Positions 36,331 to 47,237 of a stretch of 64,000 bases of DNA are shown one piece after another; positions within the stretch are counted from its first letter, which is position 1; each line of letters starts with the position of its first letter. The DNA comes from Chromobacterium rhizoryzae (lineage in GTDB: Bacteria; Pseudomonadota; Gammaproteobacteria; Burkholderiales; Chromobacteriaceae). Location: positions 868,001-932,000 of the forward strand of contig NZ_CP066126.1 in assembly GCF_020544465.1 (NCBI RefSeq). Reading direction: 5' to 3'. A program made the translations under genes and the position numbers. The notes below the pieces were generated by a model, which worked only from the letters and a program-made list of their open reading frames with translations, was not told where the DNA came from and ran no database searches.

Positions 36331-37485
36331 TTATTGCAGCAGCGCGGCCGCCTGGCGCGCCATTTCGCCTTCCTCGTCGGTAGGCAGCACATAGGCCGCG
36401 CGCGGGCTGGCGGCGGTGGTCAGCCGCCGCGCCTGGGCCAGATTGGCGGCCTGGTCGACTTCAAAGCCCAGCCAGGCCAGCTGTTGCAGCACCCGGCCGC
36501 GCACTTCCGGCGAGTGCTCGCCCACGCCGGCGGTGAATACCACCGCGTCCAGCCCCTTCATCGCCGCCGCCAGGCTGGCCACTTCACGCGCCACCCGGTA
36601 ACAGAACAGCTCGATGGCCTCGCGCGCCGCCGGCAAATCGCTGGCCAGCAGTTCGCGCATGTCTGAGGACAGGCCGGAGACGCCGAGCAGGCCGGAGTTC
36701 TTGTACAGCTCGCGCCTCACCTCGGCCACGCTCATGCCGGCCTGTTCCTGCCAGTAGAGAATGACTTCCGGATCGATATAGCCGGGGCGGCTGCCCATCA
36801 TCAAGCCGTCCACCGCGGAGAAGCCCATGCTGGACGCCATGCTGCGGCCGGCGTCCAGCGCGCAGGCGCTGGCGCCGCTGCCCAGGTGGCAGACCACCAC
36901 CTTGGCGCGCTCCAGGCCCAGCTCCGGCAGCCGCCGCGCGATGGCGGCGTAGGACAGGCCGTGGAAGCCGTAGCGGCGGACGCCGTCGTCATGCCAATGG
37001 CGGGCGATGCCGAAGCGGGTGGCCACTTCCGGCTGTTGAGCGTGGAAGGCGGTGTCGAAGCAGGCGAACTGCGGCAAACGGGCGTCGTATTCCTCGAAGG
37101 CGGCGATCACCGACAGGCTGACCGGCTGATGCAGCGGCGCCAGCGCCACGTAGTCCTCCAGCTGGGCGCGGATGTCGGCGTCCAGCCGCATGGCGGCGGT
37201 GAAACGGCCGCCGCCGTGCACCACGCGGTGCACCACGGCCAGCGGTTCCAGCTGCTGATCGGCCAGGCTGTTGATCACCGCGGCGATGGCGCTGCCGCGG
37301 CTGCCGTCGTCCAGCGCGTGGCGGCTCAGCGTCTGGCCCTTGCCGTCCAGCAATTGCAGCTCCGGCTTGGCCTGGCCGAAGCGGTCCACCATGCCGCGCG
37401 CCAGCAATTGGCGGCCGTCCGGCGCGAAGGCGCGGAATTTCAGCGTGGAGGAGCCGGCGTTGACGGCGAGCAGCACCCGGCTCAT
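36331..37485 (-). CDS. ackA: Acetate/butyrate-type kinase (AckA family)
   Basis: 384 aa, slightly short of the usual 400. The acetokinase fold shows VNAGSSTLKFR (here Ala in place of the common Ser), HRVVHGGGRFT, CFDTAFHAQQPE, RYGFHGLSYAAIARRL, VCHLGSGASACALDAGRSMASSMGFSAVDGLMMGSRPG and FTAGVGEHSPEVRGRV. It makes acyl-phosphate and ADP from acid and ATP, or the reverse. The ATG overlaps the stop of the phosphotransacylase by four bases. The operon mates are a Ptb-type transferase and FabI. Confidence 0.9.
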   Translation of the reverse strand: MSRVLLAVNAGSSTLKFRAFAPDGRQLLARGMVDRFGQAKPELQLLDGKGQTLSRHALDDGSRGSAIAAVINSLADQQLEPLAVVHRVVHGGGRFTAAMRLDADIRAQLEDYVALAPLHQPVSLSVIAAFEEYDARLPQFACFDTAFHAQQPEVATRFGIARHWHDDGVRRYGFHGLSYAAIARRLPELGLERAKVVVCHLGSGASACALDAGRSMASSMGFSAVDGLMMGSRPGYIDPEVILYWQEQAGMSVAEVRRELYKNSGLLGVSGLSSDMRELLASDLPAAREAIELFCYRVAREVASLAAAMKGLDAVVFTAGVGEHSPEVRGRVLQQLAWLGFEVDQAANLAQARRLTTAASPRAAYVLPTDEEGEMARQAAALLQ

Positions 37486-38417
37486 GTCCGCTGTCCGCTT
37501 TGCCGGCGTCTGTGCGCCAGCAAATTGGCCACGGCGGCGGAGGCGAGGCGGCCGTTGGCGTCGTCGGCGCGGCTGGTCAGCACGATGGGCGCGCGCGCGC
37601 CCATCACGATGCCGGCGGAGGCCGCGGCGGCCAGATACGTCAGCTGCTTGCCCAGCATATTGCCGGCCTCAAGATCCGGCACCAGCAGGATGTCGGGATC
37701 GCCGGCCACCGGCGAGACGATGCCCTTGCTGTCGGCGGCTTCGCGCGAGATGGCGTTGTCGAAAGCCAGCGGGCCGTCGAGGATGGCGCCGGTGATCTGG
37801 CCGCGGTCCGCCATCTTGCACAGCGCGGCGGCGTCCAGCGTGGAGCGCATCGCCGGATTGATGGTTTCCACCGCGGCCAGGATGGCCACCTTGGGCTGGC
37901 GTATGCCCAGCGCCTGGGTCAGATCGATGGCGTTCTGACAGATGTCGCGCTTGGTCAGCAGGTCCGGTTCGATATTGATCGCGGCGTCGGTGATGAAGAG
38001 ATAGCGCGGATAGGTCTCCACCTTCATGATCCAGACGTGGCTGATGCGGCGGTCGGTGCGGATGCCGGTGCCGCGCGCCAGCGCTTCGCCCATGAATTCG
38101 TCGGTGTGCAGGCTGCCCTTCATCAGGATGTCGGCGTAGCCGTCGCGGACCAGGCTCACCGCCTGTTCGGCGGCGGCGTGGCTGTGCGGCACGTCGACCA
38201 GCTCGAAGCGGCTCAGGTCCACTTCCAGTTCGTCGGCCAGCTTGGCCAGCCTGGCGGCGGGGGCCACCAGGATGGGGGTGGCGATGCCGTGGTCGGCGGC
38301 TTCCACCGCGCCCAACAGCGCCTCGCGGCTGCAGGGGTGGGTCACCGCCATCGGCAGCGGGCCCAGGCCGACGGCCTGTTGCAGGATGTCGGAAAAAGCG
38401 TGTTCGTCGCGTGTCAT
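37482..38417 (-). CDS. Phosphate acetyl/butyryltransferase (PTA_PTB family)
   Basis: 311 aa. The PTA_PTB fold is visible: LPMAVTHPCSREALLGAVEAADHG, ADILMKGSLHTDEFMGEALAR, ISHVWIMKVETYPRYLFITDAAINIEPD, ILDGPLAFDNAIS and VPDLEAGNMLGKQL. This is the short, Ptb/Pta catalytic-domain type, not the long Pta with N-terminal AAA-like domains. It exchanges acyl-CoA and acyl-phosphate. It lies between fabI (11 bases) and ackA (overlap), so all three are expressed together; the natural acyl group is not known. Confidence 0.88.
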   Translation of the reverse strand: MTRDEHAFSDILQQAVGLGPLPMAVTHPCSREALLGAVEAADHGIATPILVAPAARLAKLADELEVDLSRFELVDVPHSHAAAEQAVSLVRDGYADILMKGSLHTDEFMGEALARGTGIRTDRRISHVWIMKVETYPRYLFITDAAINIEPDLLTKRDICQNAIDLTQALGIRQPKVAILAAVETINPAMRSTLDAAALCKMADRGQITGAILDGPLAFDNAISREAADSKGIVSPVAGDPDILLVPDLEAGNMLGKQLTYLAAAASAGIVMGARAPIVLTSRADDANGRLASAAVANLLAHRRRQSGQRT

Positions 38418-38428
38418 GGCGTGCTCCC

Positions 38429-39226
38429 TCAGGCCTTGATGTGATGGCCGCCATCGACATAGATGGTCTGGCCGGTCAGGCCGCGGGCGGCTTCGGAGAT
38501 CAGGAAGGCGCAGGTGGTGCCCACGTCCTCGATTTCCACCAGGCGGTTTTGCGGCGCGCGGGCGATGGCGTCCTCGATCAACTGGTCGAAGTGGGCGATG
38601 CCGGAGGCGGCGCGGGTGCGCAAGGGGCCGGGGGACACCGCGTGCACGCGGATATTCTTGGCGCCCAGCTCGCTGGCCAGGTAGCGCGACACGCTTTCCA
38701 GCGCCGCCTTGACCGGACCCATGATGTTGTAGTTCTCCACCACCTTGTCGGCGCCGTAATAACTCATGGTGATCAGGCTGCCGCCCTGGCTCATCAAGGG
38801 TTCGGCCAGACGCGCCATTTCGATGAAGGAGTAGCAGGACACGCGCATCGCCTGCTGGAAGCCTTCCAGCGAGCAGTCGGTGACGCGGCCGTGCAGATCG
38901 TCCATCGGACAATAGGCGATGGAGTGAATGACGAAATCCAGTTTGCCCCATTGCTGACGAATGGCCTCGAACACCGCTTCCATCTGCCCCGGCTGCTCCA
39001 CGTCCAGCGGCAGCACCAGCGGCGAACCCAGCTGGTCGGCCAGCGGGCGCACGTATTTTTCCGCTTTCTGGTTCAGGTAGGTGACGGCGAACTCCGCGCC
39101 CAGGTCGCGCAGCACGCTGGCGCAGCCGTAGGCGATGCTGTTCTCGTTGGCGATGCCTACGATCAGGCCTTTCTTGCCGGCAAGAATGTTGCGAATGCTT
39201 TCCATCTGACCCTCTTGGTAAACCAT
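38429..39226 (-). CDS. fabI: FabI, enoyl-ACP reductase (NADH)
   Basis: 265 aa SDR enzyme for the last step of fatty-acid elongation and target of triclosan-type inhibitors. GLIVGIANENSIAYGCA is the nucleotide-binding loop; the catalytic Tyr/Lys lie in ENYNIMGPVKAALESV; VSPGPLRTRAASGI and GQTIYVDGGHHI follow. CGGAGGTCAC precedes ATG 39226, so the start with a seven-residue lead (MVYQEGQ) before MESI is likely. First gene of fabI-ptb-ackA. Confidence 0.96.
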   Translation of the reverse strand: MVYQEGQMESIRNILAGKKGLIVGIANENSIAYGCASVLRDLGAEFAVTYLNQKAEKYVRPLADQLGSPLVLPLDVEQPGQMEAVFEAIRQQWGKLDFVIHSIAYCPMDDLHGRVTDCSLEGFQQAMRVSCYSFIEMARLAEPLMSQGGSLITMSYYGADKVVENYNIMGPVKAALESVSRYLASELGAKNIRVHAVSPGPLRTRAASGIAHFDQLIEDAIARAPQNRLVEIEDVGTTCAFLISEAARGLTGQTIYVDGGHHIKA

Positions 39227-39383
39227 GTGACCTCCGGGATTTGTAGGGTTGCAGGGCAGTATTGCGGGCTAATGAAGCAAAGGGATTTTTGTATTGACGA
39301 TTCAGTCGGATATAATCGACGATTTGGCGGGAACGAAGGCTTGATCTTGGGGGCGTTCGTCCGCATCTGTCCGACTAGGCATG

Positions 39384-39405
39384 CCGAGCGTAAGTTCACG
39401 CTCGG
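39384..39405 (+). promoter_or_regulatory. Hairpin in the fabI-fmdB spacer
   Basis: ccgagcgt and acgctcgg pair around a six-base loop, 65 bases before fmdB. No T tract follows. Function unknown; a 5' UTR structure of the fmdB transcript is possible. Confidence 0.35.
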
Positions 39406-39470
39406 ATAGTGCAGTGCAGCATGAGTTCGGTTTATTATGCCATCATGATTACTGGTGGGGAAGCAAAGCT

Positions 39471-39737
39471 ATGCCAATCTACGAATACCGTTGCGGCGCC
39501 TGCGGCGTCGCCAAAGAGCATCTGCAAAAACTCAGCGACGAGCCTGTCGCGCAATGCCCGGCCTGCGGCAGCGCGGAGTACCGCAAGCAGCTGTCCGCGG
39601 CCGGCTTCCAGCTGAAGGGTTCCGGCTGGTACGCCACGGACTTCAAGGGCGGCGCGTCCGCGTCCGGCTCTTCCTCCTCCGCGTCTTCGGACAGCGGCGG
39701 CGGTCATAGCTGCGGCACCGGCTGTGGGTGCGCGTAA
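39471..39737 (+). CDS. FmdB-family zinc-ribbon protein
   Basis: 88 aa. MPIYEYRCGACGVAKEHLQKLSDEP...CPACGSAEYRKQLSAAGFQLKGSGWYATDF is the FmdB/CxxC_CxxC_SSSS pattern with a four-Cys zinc site; the tail is Ser/Gly-rich and ends in a Cys cluster (CGTGCGCA). The family is a putative regulator of unknown target. The gene precedes a DUF502 gene and aspS, the usual betaproteobacterial order. Confidence 0.9.
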   Translation: MPIYEYRCGACGVAKEHLQKLSDEPVAQCPACGSAEYRKQLSAAGFQLKGSGWYATDFKGGASASGSSSSASSDSGGGHSCGTGCGCA

Positions 39738-39743
39738 ACCTCG

Positions 39744-40412
39744 ATGACGCCGCAAATCAAAATGACGCTTAAGGGCTATCTCGTCACCGGCTTGCTGGTG
39801 TGGCTGCCTTTGGCCGTGACGCTGTGGGTGTTGAACCTGATCGTCACTTCGCTGGACCAGACGCTGAACCTGTTGCCGCAGGAATGGCAGCCGGAGGCCT
39901 TGCTCGGCTTCCATCTGCCGGGCCTGGGCGTGGTGCTGTCGGTGCTGATTCTGTTGGGCACCGGCATGCTGGCCGCCAATGTGCTGGGTCAGCGCGTGCT
40001 GGACATGTGGGATGCGCTGCTGTCCCGCATCCCGGTGGTGAAAAGCATTTACAACAGCGTCAAGCAAGTCAGCGACACGCTGTTGTCCGACTCCGGCCAG
40101 GCCTTCAAAAAGGCGCTGCTGGTGCAGTTCCCTCATTCCGGCATGTGGACGGTGGCGTTTCAAACCGGCCCGCTGCCTGAAGTCGTGTCCGAATCGCTGT
40201 CCGACGACGAGTTCATCGGGGTCTACGTGCCCACCATTCCCAACCCGACCTCGGGTTATTTCGTGATGGTGGCCAAGAAGGACACTCGCGCCTTGAACAT
40301 GAGCGTGGACGAAGCGTTGAAATACGCGATCTCCATGGGCATGGTGGCGCCGAACCCGCCTCCGGCCGCTCAGCGTCCGCGTCTGAACGACGAACATAAT
40401 CGGCAGGGCTAG
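39744..40412 (+). CDS. DUF502 inner-membrane protein
   Basis: 222 aa. Two membrane helices near the start (GYLVTGLLVWLPLAVTLWVLNLI, then GVVLSVLILLGTGMLAANVLG) and a soluble domain with RIPVVKSIYNSVKQVSDTLL and VYVPTIPNPTSGYFVMVAKKD. DUF502 is a conserved membrane-protein family of unknown function, commonly located before aspS. Six bases separate it from the fmdB stop. Confidence 0.88.
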   Translation: MTPQIKMTLKGYLVTGLLVWLPLAVTLWVLNLIVTSLDQTLNLLPQEWQPEALLGFHLPGLGVVLSVLILLGTGMLAANVLGQRVLDMWDALLSRIPVVKSIYNSVKQVSDTLLSDSGQAFKKALLVQFPHSGMWTVAFQTGPLPEVVSESLSDDEFIGVYVPTIPNPTSGYFVMVAKKDTRALNMSVDEALKYAISMGMVAPNPPPAAQRPRLNDEHNRQG

Positions 40413-40496
40413 ACCGACACCCTGTCTAGCCCTTAACGCCTTTCTTTCCCCCGGGCGGGGAAGCCTCACCGAATTTGAATAAAAGGGTTTACCCAA

Positions 40497-42290
<1,794 letters not shown>

Positions 42291-42311
42291 TGCCGGTTTG
42301 ACGCGATGCCG

Positions 42312-42342
42312 ACGGCCGCTGCCCATGCAGCGGCCGTTTTTT
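42312..42342 (+). terminator. Rho-independent terminator of aspS
   Basis: acggccgctgc and gcagcggccgt pair around four bases and run into six Ts, 20 bases after the stop. The rest of the 290-base spacer to the peroxiredoxin gene shows no gene. Confidence 0.92.
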
Positions 42343-42581
42343 ATTCCGGGCCGGCCGGAGACGTCGGCTTGAACCTTGCGCTTTTGGCCCAATCTAATAG
42401 CGGCCTCATACTTGTAAGCGAGCGCCTGCCGGGCCGACATTGCAAAACTTTATCGCAACGATATGGATTTACAATTTGCCGATGTCGGCGGCCCTGTTTT
42501 ATAAAGCCTCGCATTCCGCCGCGTTTCCCGATGCCCGAACAGGGAAGCGCAGTCATACCAAGACCTTTAAGGAGATCCGCA

Positions 42582-43196
42582 ATGGCCGTACTCGTTGGCA
42601 AACAAGCCCCCTTCTTCGATGGCGCGAAAACCTTCTCCGCCGTGCTGGGCGATGGTCAGATCGTTGACAACTACTCCTTCAAGCAAGCTACCGCCGGCAA
42701 GTACGCGGTAGTGTTCTTCTACCCGCTGGACTTCACCTTCGTGTGCCCGTCCGAGCTGATCGCTTTCGATCACCGCCTGGCGGACTTCAAAGCCAAGAAC
42801 GTGGAAGTGATCGGCGTGTCCATCGACAGCCAGTTCTCCCACGCCGCATGGCGCAACACCCCGGTGGAAAAAGGCGGCATCGGCCAAGTTGGCTACACCC
42901 TGGTGGGCGACATCCAGCACGAACTGTGCAAGGCCTTCGACGTTGAAGCCGATGGCGGCGTCGCTTTCCGCGGCTCCTTCCTGATCGACCGTTCCGGCGT
43001 GGTGCAGCACCAAGTGGTGAACAACCTGCCGCTGGGCCGCAACGTCGACGAAATGCTGCGCATGGTTGACGCGCTGCAATTCACCGAAGAGCACGGCGAA
43101 GTGTGCCCGGCCGGTTGGAACAAGGGCAAGAAAGGCATGAAGCCGAGCGCCGAAGGCGTGGCTTCCTACCTGGCCGAAAACGCCAAGGACCTGTAA
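42582..43196 (+). CDS. Peroxiredoxin, typical 2-Cys (AhpC/Prx type)
   Basis: 204 aa. The peroxidatic Cys lies in DFTFVCPSELIAF and the resolving Cys in EHGEVCPAGWNKG, with the YF-type C-terminal tail in eukaryote-like Prx spacing. It reduces H2O2 and organic peroxides in the cytosol. The start at ATG 42582 follows AAGGAGATCC; the longer upstream frame is not coding. No ahpF is adjacent, so electrons probably come from thioredoxin. A terminator follows. Confidence 0.93.
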   Translation: MAVLVGKQAPFFDGAKTFSAVLGDGQIVDNYSFKQATAGKYAVVFFYPLDFTFVCPSELIAFDHRLADFKAKNVEVIGVSIDSQFSHAAWRNTPVEKGGIGQVGYTLVGDIQHELCKAFDVEADGGVAFRGSFLIDRSGVVQHQVVNNLPLGRNVDEMLRMVDALQFTEEHGEVCPAGWNKGKKGMKPSAEGVASYLAENAKDL

Positions 43197-43225
43197 TCCG
43201 TCTTTAACGGATTGCGTCCGACCCT

Positions 43226-43256
43226 GCCCCGCGCGCCTTGGCCCGCGGGGCTTTTT
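43226..43256 (+). terminator. Rho-independent terminator of the peroxiredoxin gene
   Basis: gccccgcg and cgcggggc pair around a loop of about nine bases, followed by five Ts. Confidence 0.88.
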
Positions 43257-43334
43257 CTTGCGCGGCCTTGGCCGGTTTGGCGCATTGCTCGCTATAACTA
43301 ACAATAAGTTTCCAAAATAGGACAGGCCCAAGCC

Positions 43335-44537
43335 ATGTCTTTGCCGATCAGCCAGCTGGACAGCTTCACCATGCTGCATGCGATGCGCTCCACCCACCTG
43401 TCCGTGCCGCACGCCTTATTGGGCGCGGCCCTGCTGACCGGTCTGGAATGGGGGCGGGCGCCGCTGGTGGCCGCCTTGCTGTGGCTATTGCTTTTCAGCC
43501 TGCTGCTGCTAAGCCTGTGGGGCACCACGTGGCGCGCCTGCCGCTGCCCCGAGCACGACGCCTGGCAGATCGCCGCCTTGCATAGGCGTTTTTCGGCGCA
43601 GATCGTCGCCGCGGGCGCGGGCTGGGGCCTGGCGGCCTGGATTCTGATGCCCGGCGACGATCTGACTTACAGCCTGATCGTGGTGCTGTGGGGCATCGCG
43701 GTCAGCGCGGTGCAAGGCGCGATGCTGTCCGCGCGCCGGGAGCTGTTTTACGGCTTCGTCGGCCCGCTCTGGGGCCTGCTGCTGCTGCGCATGTTTCTCT
43801 CGCCGGAGGCGGTGCTGCGCTGGGTGGGCGCTTCCGGCATCATCTATTGCCTGTCGCTGACGCTGTTCACCGCCTTATTGCATCGCTTCGCGCTGGAATC
43901 CATGGGGCAGCGCGCCGAAAACGCCAGCCTGATGCGCGAGTTGACGCTGGAACAGACGCAGCTGGACAGCTACAACGCGATACTGGAGCGGCAAAACATA
44001 GAACTGGACGGCGCCGTGGAGCGCATCAGCGAACTGGCCTCGCGCGATCCCTTGACCGGGGTGCTGAACATGCGAACCCTGATGCGGGAAATGGAGCGCC
44101 TGTTGGAGCTTTCGGAAACCCAGGGCGCGCCTTTCGCCATCGCCATCATCGACCTGGACCATTTCAAGCGCATCAACGACAGCTGCGGCCATGCGCGCGG
44201 CGACGAAGTGTTGCAGCAGCTGTGCGAGCTGGCGCAGCAGGCCCTGGCGGACGGCGAGCTGTTCGGCCGTTACGGCGGCGAGGAATTCCTGCTGCTGGCG
44301 CCGGCCTGCAGCGGCGCCGAATTGAGCCGGCGCATGGAAACGCTGCGCGACAAGGTGGGCGGCTGGGACTGGCGGCGCTGGACCGGCGATTTGCCGGTGA
44401 CCTTGTCCTGCGGCGTGGCCGCCTGGCGGCGGGGCGTGGATCCGCTGGGCTTGCTGCAACAGGCGGACAAGGCCTTGTACCAGGCCAAGGCGCAAGGGCG
44501 CGACCGCGTCTGCCTGGCGAGAGAGGCCGGGGCGTGA
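43335..44537 (+). CDS. Membrane diguanylate cyclase (GGDEF), first of a pair
   Basis: 400 aa. Residues 30-180 hold about five membrane helices (LLWLLLFSLLLLSLWG, YSLIVVLWGIAVSAVQGAM), then a coiled linker and a GGDEF domain from residue 235: SRDPLTGVLNMRTLMREM, IIDLDHFKRINDSCGHARGDEVLQQL and the active GRYGGEEFLLL. The RxxD inhibitory site upstream of GGEEF is not seen. It should make c-di-GMP in response to an unknown membrane signal. The stop overlaps the start of a second cyclase. Confidence 0.92.
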   Translation: MSLPISQLDSFTMLHAMRSTHLSVPHALLGAALLTGLEWGRAPLVAALLWLLLFSLLLLSLWGTTWRACRCPEHDAWQIAALHRRFSAQIVAAGAGWGLAAWILMPGDDLTYSLIVVLWGIAVSAVQGAMLSARRELFYGFVGPLWGLLLLRMFLSPEAVLRWVGASGIIYCLSLTLFTALLHRFALESMGQRAENASLMRELTLEQTQLDSYNAILERQNIELDGAVERISELASRDPLTGVLNMRTLMREMERLLELSETQGAPFAIAIIDLDHFKRINDSCGHARGDEVLQQLCELAQQALADGELFGRYGGEEFLLLAPACSGAELSRRMETLRDKVGGWDWRRWTGDLPVTLSCGVAAWRRGVDPLGLLQQADKALYQAKAQGRDRVCLAREAGA

Positions 44538-45775
44538 GGCGAAGACTGGGCATTCTGATGCCGTTTCCCTGGCAGGCCGCGCACCCGCAGCTGGAGGCAG
44601 AGCTGGTGCGCCAGTTCGTCTCCATGCTTCAGCTCTCTATCCTGCAGTCCTTCATCGCCATTCCCCTGTTTGGCGTGCTGATGTACGGGCACGCGCCCGG
44701 CTGGCGCATCCTGTGCTGGGTGGGCATGTTCCTGCTGATGCAGCTGCTGTTCGCGCGCCTGGTCTACCGCTTTCGCCGTTACGCGCATACCCAGGACCAG
44801 GTGTTCCGGCATTACCAGGCGCTGCGGCAACTGATGCTGTTCAGCGCCTTGGTGTGGAGCATGATGATGTGGTTCATGTTTCCGCAGGAGGAAGGGCCCT
44901 ACCGCATCGTGGTCGTGCTGTGGCTGGCCGGCGGCTTTGCCGCGGTATGCCTGCTGCTGGCGCCGTGCCGCGATCTGCACCTGACCTTCTTCGTCGGCTA
45001 CTGGGTGTATCCGCTCTACCGCTTCCATTGCGAGGGCACCTTGCTGTACAGCGCCTTGCTGGTGGGCGCGGTGATCTTCATCCTGGTGCAATGGGAGTTC
45101 CTGTCCAGCTTCAACCCCCTGCTGCGCGACACCGTGAGGCTGCGCGAGCGCAATGCGGTGGTGCTGCGCCGGCTGCAAGATCTGTACGCGGAAAGCGCGG
45201 CCAAGCGGGAACTGCTGGAACAGCGCAGGCAGATGCTGCAGCAGGCGGCGGAGCAGATGCATCTGCTGGCGGACTCCGACGTGCTGACCGGCTGTTTGAA
45301 CCAGCGGGCCTTGCGCTGCCGCATGGTGGAGCTGGATCAGTCCGACGCGGGCCCCTGGAGCCTGGCGATGCTGGATCTGGACGAGTTCAAGCAGGTGAAC
45401 GACCGTTTCGGCCACTTGGTGGGCGATCAGGTGCTGCAGCAGGCGGCCAAGCATATCGCCTCCTGTCTGGAGGCCTGGATGACGCTGGCGCGCTATGGCG
45501 GCGAGGAGTTCGTGGTGCTGGCGCCGGGCTTGGCGCCGGAGGGCTTGGCGGAAAGAATGGAGGCGGTCAGGCTGCGCCTGGCGCAGGCCCAGTTGGACGG
45601 TTTGCCGGAGGGCTATGCGCAGACGGTGTCCATCGGCGTGGCCGGCCAGCCACCGCTGAACGGCAGCCAGCAGGCCTTGTTGCAGGCGGACGCCGCCTTG
45701 TACCGCGCCAAGGCGTCCGGCCGCAACCGGGTATGCCTGTGGAACGCGGAGCCGGAGCGGGGCCAGGCCGGCTGA
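44534..45775 (+). CDS. Membrane diguanylate cyclase (GGDEF), second of a pair
   Basis: About 405-413 aa. GTG 44534 overlaps the previous stop; ATG 44558 (MPFPWQAAHPQL) is an alternative. The layout copies the first gene: about five or six helices (residues 30-190), a coiled linker (ELLEQRRQMLQQAAEQM) and a GGDEF domain with SDVLTGCLNQRAL, LDLDEFKQVNDRFGHLVGDQ and ARYGGEEFVVL. No RxxD inhibitory site is seen. The pair probably arose by tandem duplication; their sensor parts differ, so they may answer different signals. Confidence 0.9.
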   Translation: MRRRLGILMPFPWQAAHPQLEAELVRQFVSMLQLSILQSFIAIPLFGVLMYGHAPGWRILCWVGMFLLMQLLFARLVYRFRRYAHTQDQVFRHYQALRQLMLFSALVWSMMMWFMFPQEEGPYRIVVVLWLAGGFAAVCLLLAPCRDLHLTFFVGYWVYPLYRFHCEGTLLYSALLVGAVIFILVQWEFLSSFNPLLRDTVRLRERNAVVLRRLQDLYAESAAKRELLEQRRQMLQQAAEQMHLLADSDVLTGCLNQRALRCRMVELDQSDAGPWSLAMLDLDEFKQVNDRFGHLVGDQVLQQAAKHIASCLEAWMTLARYGGEEFVVLAPGLAPEGLAERMEAVRLRLAQAQLDGLPEGYAQTVSIGVAGQPPLNGSQQALLQADAALYRAKASGRNRVCLWNAEPERGQAG

Positions 45776-45851
45776 GCAGCTGATCAAGGCCCGCCGCGTT
45801 TCGTGAGCGCCGCTCCGGCCGGCTTGCGCGCCGCCTGTGCATGCCGTTTCT

Positions 45852-47186
45852 TCAGCTGTTTTCGCCTTGTCTCGCGTGGGCTTGCGAGGCCTTGTACGGG
45901 TTTGGGGGCGCCGGCTCGGGCTCATTAGCGAGCATGGCGCGCAGCGCCGGCTGCTGGATCAGCGCCGACAGACAGACGGCGGCGGCGCACAGCCACCAGA
46001 GCGCAATGCCGCCCACGGCGCCGTACAGCCAGGTACCCAGCGCCGGGGCGAACAGGGTGCGGCCCTGCCACACCGCGTTGTACAGCCCCAGATAGCGGCC
46101 ACGAAGCCGGCCTTCCGAGCGGTGCATCACCAGCATGGCGTAGCAGGGCGACACCAGCAGTTCGCCCAGCGTCAGCGTCGCCATCATCAGCACCGCCCAC
46201 AGCGGACCCTGGCCCAGGGTCAGCCACAGGAAGGCGAAACCGGTCAACAGCACCCCGGCCTGGGTGCTGGCCAGCAGGCCCCAATCCAGGATGCGGCGGC
46301 TGATGGCGATCTGCAGCGCCACCACCATCAGGCCGTTCAGCGTGAACAGATAACCCACCCATTGCGGTCCCAGCTGGTAATGCTCGCGCAGGAACAGTCC
46401 CAGCGTCACATAGATCTGGTCGAATACCGCGGTCATCAGCACCATGCCCAGCAACATGCGCAGAAAGGGCGCGTCGCGCCAGGGGCCTTGGCGGCCGCCG
46501 GCGTCTTCGCCGGCCCGCGGCGGCTCTGCGTGGGCCGCGCCGGCGCGGCGGTAGGCCCAGGCCAGCCATAGCGCCGCGCTCAGCGTGGTGGCGGCGTTGG
46601 CGGCGTAAACCCAGCCATAGCCGATGGCGGCCAGCGAGCCGCTGAGCAAACCGGCGCCGGCGACGCCCAGGTTGAAGGCCACCCGCAACATGCCCTGGGC
46701 CACCGCGCGCTGCCGCGGCAGACAGGGCTCCAGCGCCAGGCGCAGATTGACCGGCCGGAAAGCGCCGTCGGCGAAACCGGAGACCAGCAAGACCGGCGCG
46801 AACAGCCATAGCGGGATGGCCAGCGCCAGCAACAGCAGGCACAGGCCGGAAACGGACAGGAACAGCGTGGCCAGCTTGCGGCCGTCGAAGCGGTCGGACA
46901 GCGAGCCGCCGTTGAGGGAACCCAGCAGCGCGCCGGCGCCGTAGGCCGCCATGGTCAGGCCGATCTGCGCATAGCCCAGCTGGTAGCTCTCGCGCAGATA
47001 GAGCGGCAGGAATAGTTTGGAAATGCCGCCGATATTGTTGATCAGGCTGCACAGCACCTGGATGTAGACCGTGGCGGGCAGGCCGCGATAGGGGGACAGC
47101 AGGCGTTTCAGCCAGGGGGAGGGGGCGGGCGGCTCATAAGAATCCAGGATATGATTATGCTTTTGACTTATCTTGCTGCGTTGCAA
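45852..47186 (-). CDS. MFS transporter
   Basis: Up to 444 aa with 12 predicted helices. The MFS loop motif is GGSLSDRFDGRKLA after helix 2, and the second half begins near LGMVLMTAVFDQIYVTLGLFLREHYQLG. It looks like a sugar- or drug-efflux-type permease; the substrate is unknown. The first codon of the frame is TTG 47186 without a clear ribosome-binding site, so the start is uncertain. It ends convergent with the cyclase pair. Confidence 0.82.
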   Translation of the reverse strand: MQRSKISQKHNHILDSYEPPAPSPWLKRLLSPYRGLPATVYIQVLCSLINNIGGISKLFLPLYLRESYQLGYAQIGLTMAAYGAGALLGSLNGGSLSDRFDGRKLATLFLSVSGLCLLLLALAIPLWLFAPVLLVSGFADGAFRPVNLRLALEPCLPRQRAVAQGMLRVAFNLGVAGAGLLSGSLAAIGYGWVYAANAATTLSAALWLAWAYRRAGAAHAEPPRAGEDAGGRQGPWRDAPFLRMLLGMVLMTAVFDQIYVTLGLFLREHYQLGPQWVGYLFTLNGLMVVALQIAISRRILDWGLLASTQAGVLLTGFAFLWLTLGQGPLWAVLMMATLTLGELLVSPCYAMLVMHRSEGRLRGRYLGLYNAVWQGRTLFAPALGTWLYGAVGGIALWWLCAAAVCLSALIQQPALRAMLANEPEPAPPNPYKASQAHARQGENS

Positions 47187-47237
47187 CGAAGAAAGTCAAC
47201 ACCATGAATATCCGTCCGTCCGGGACGCCGCGGCTTT

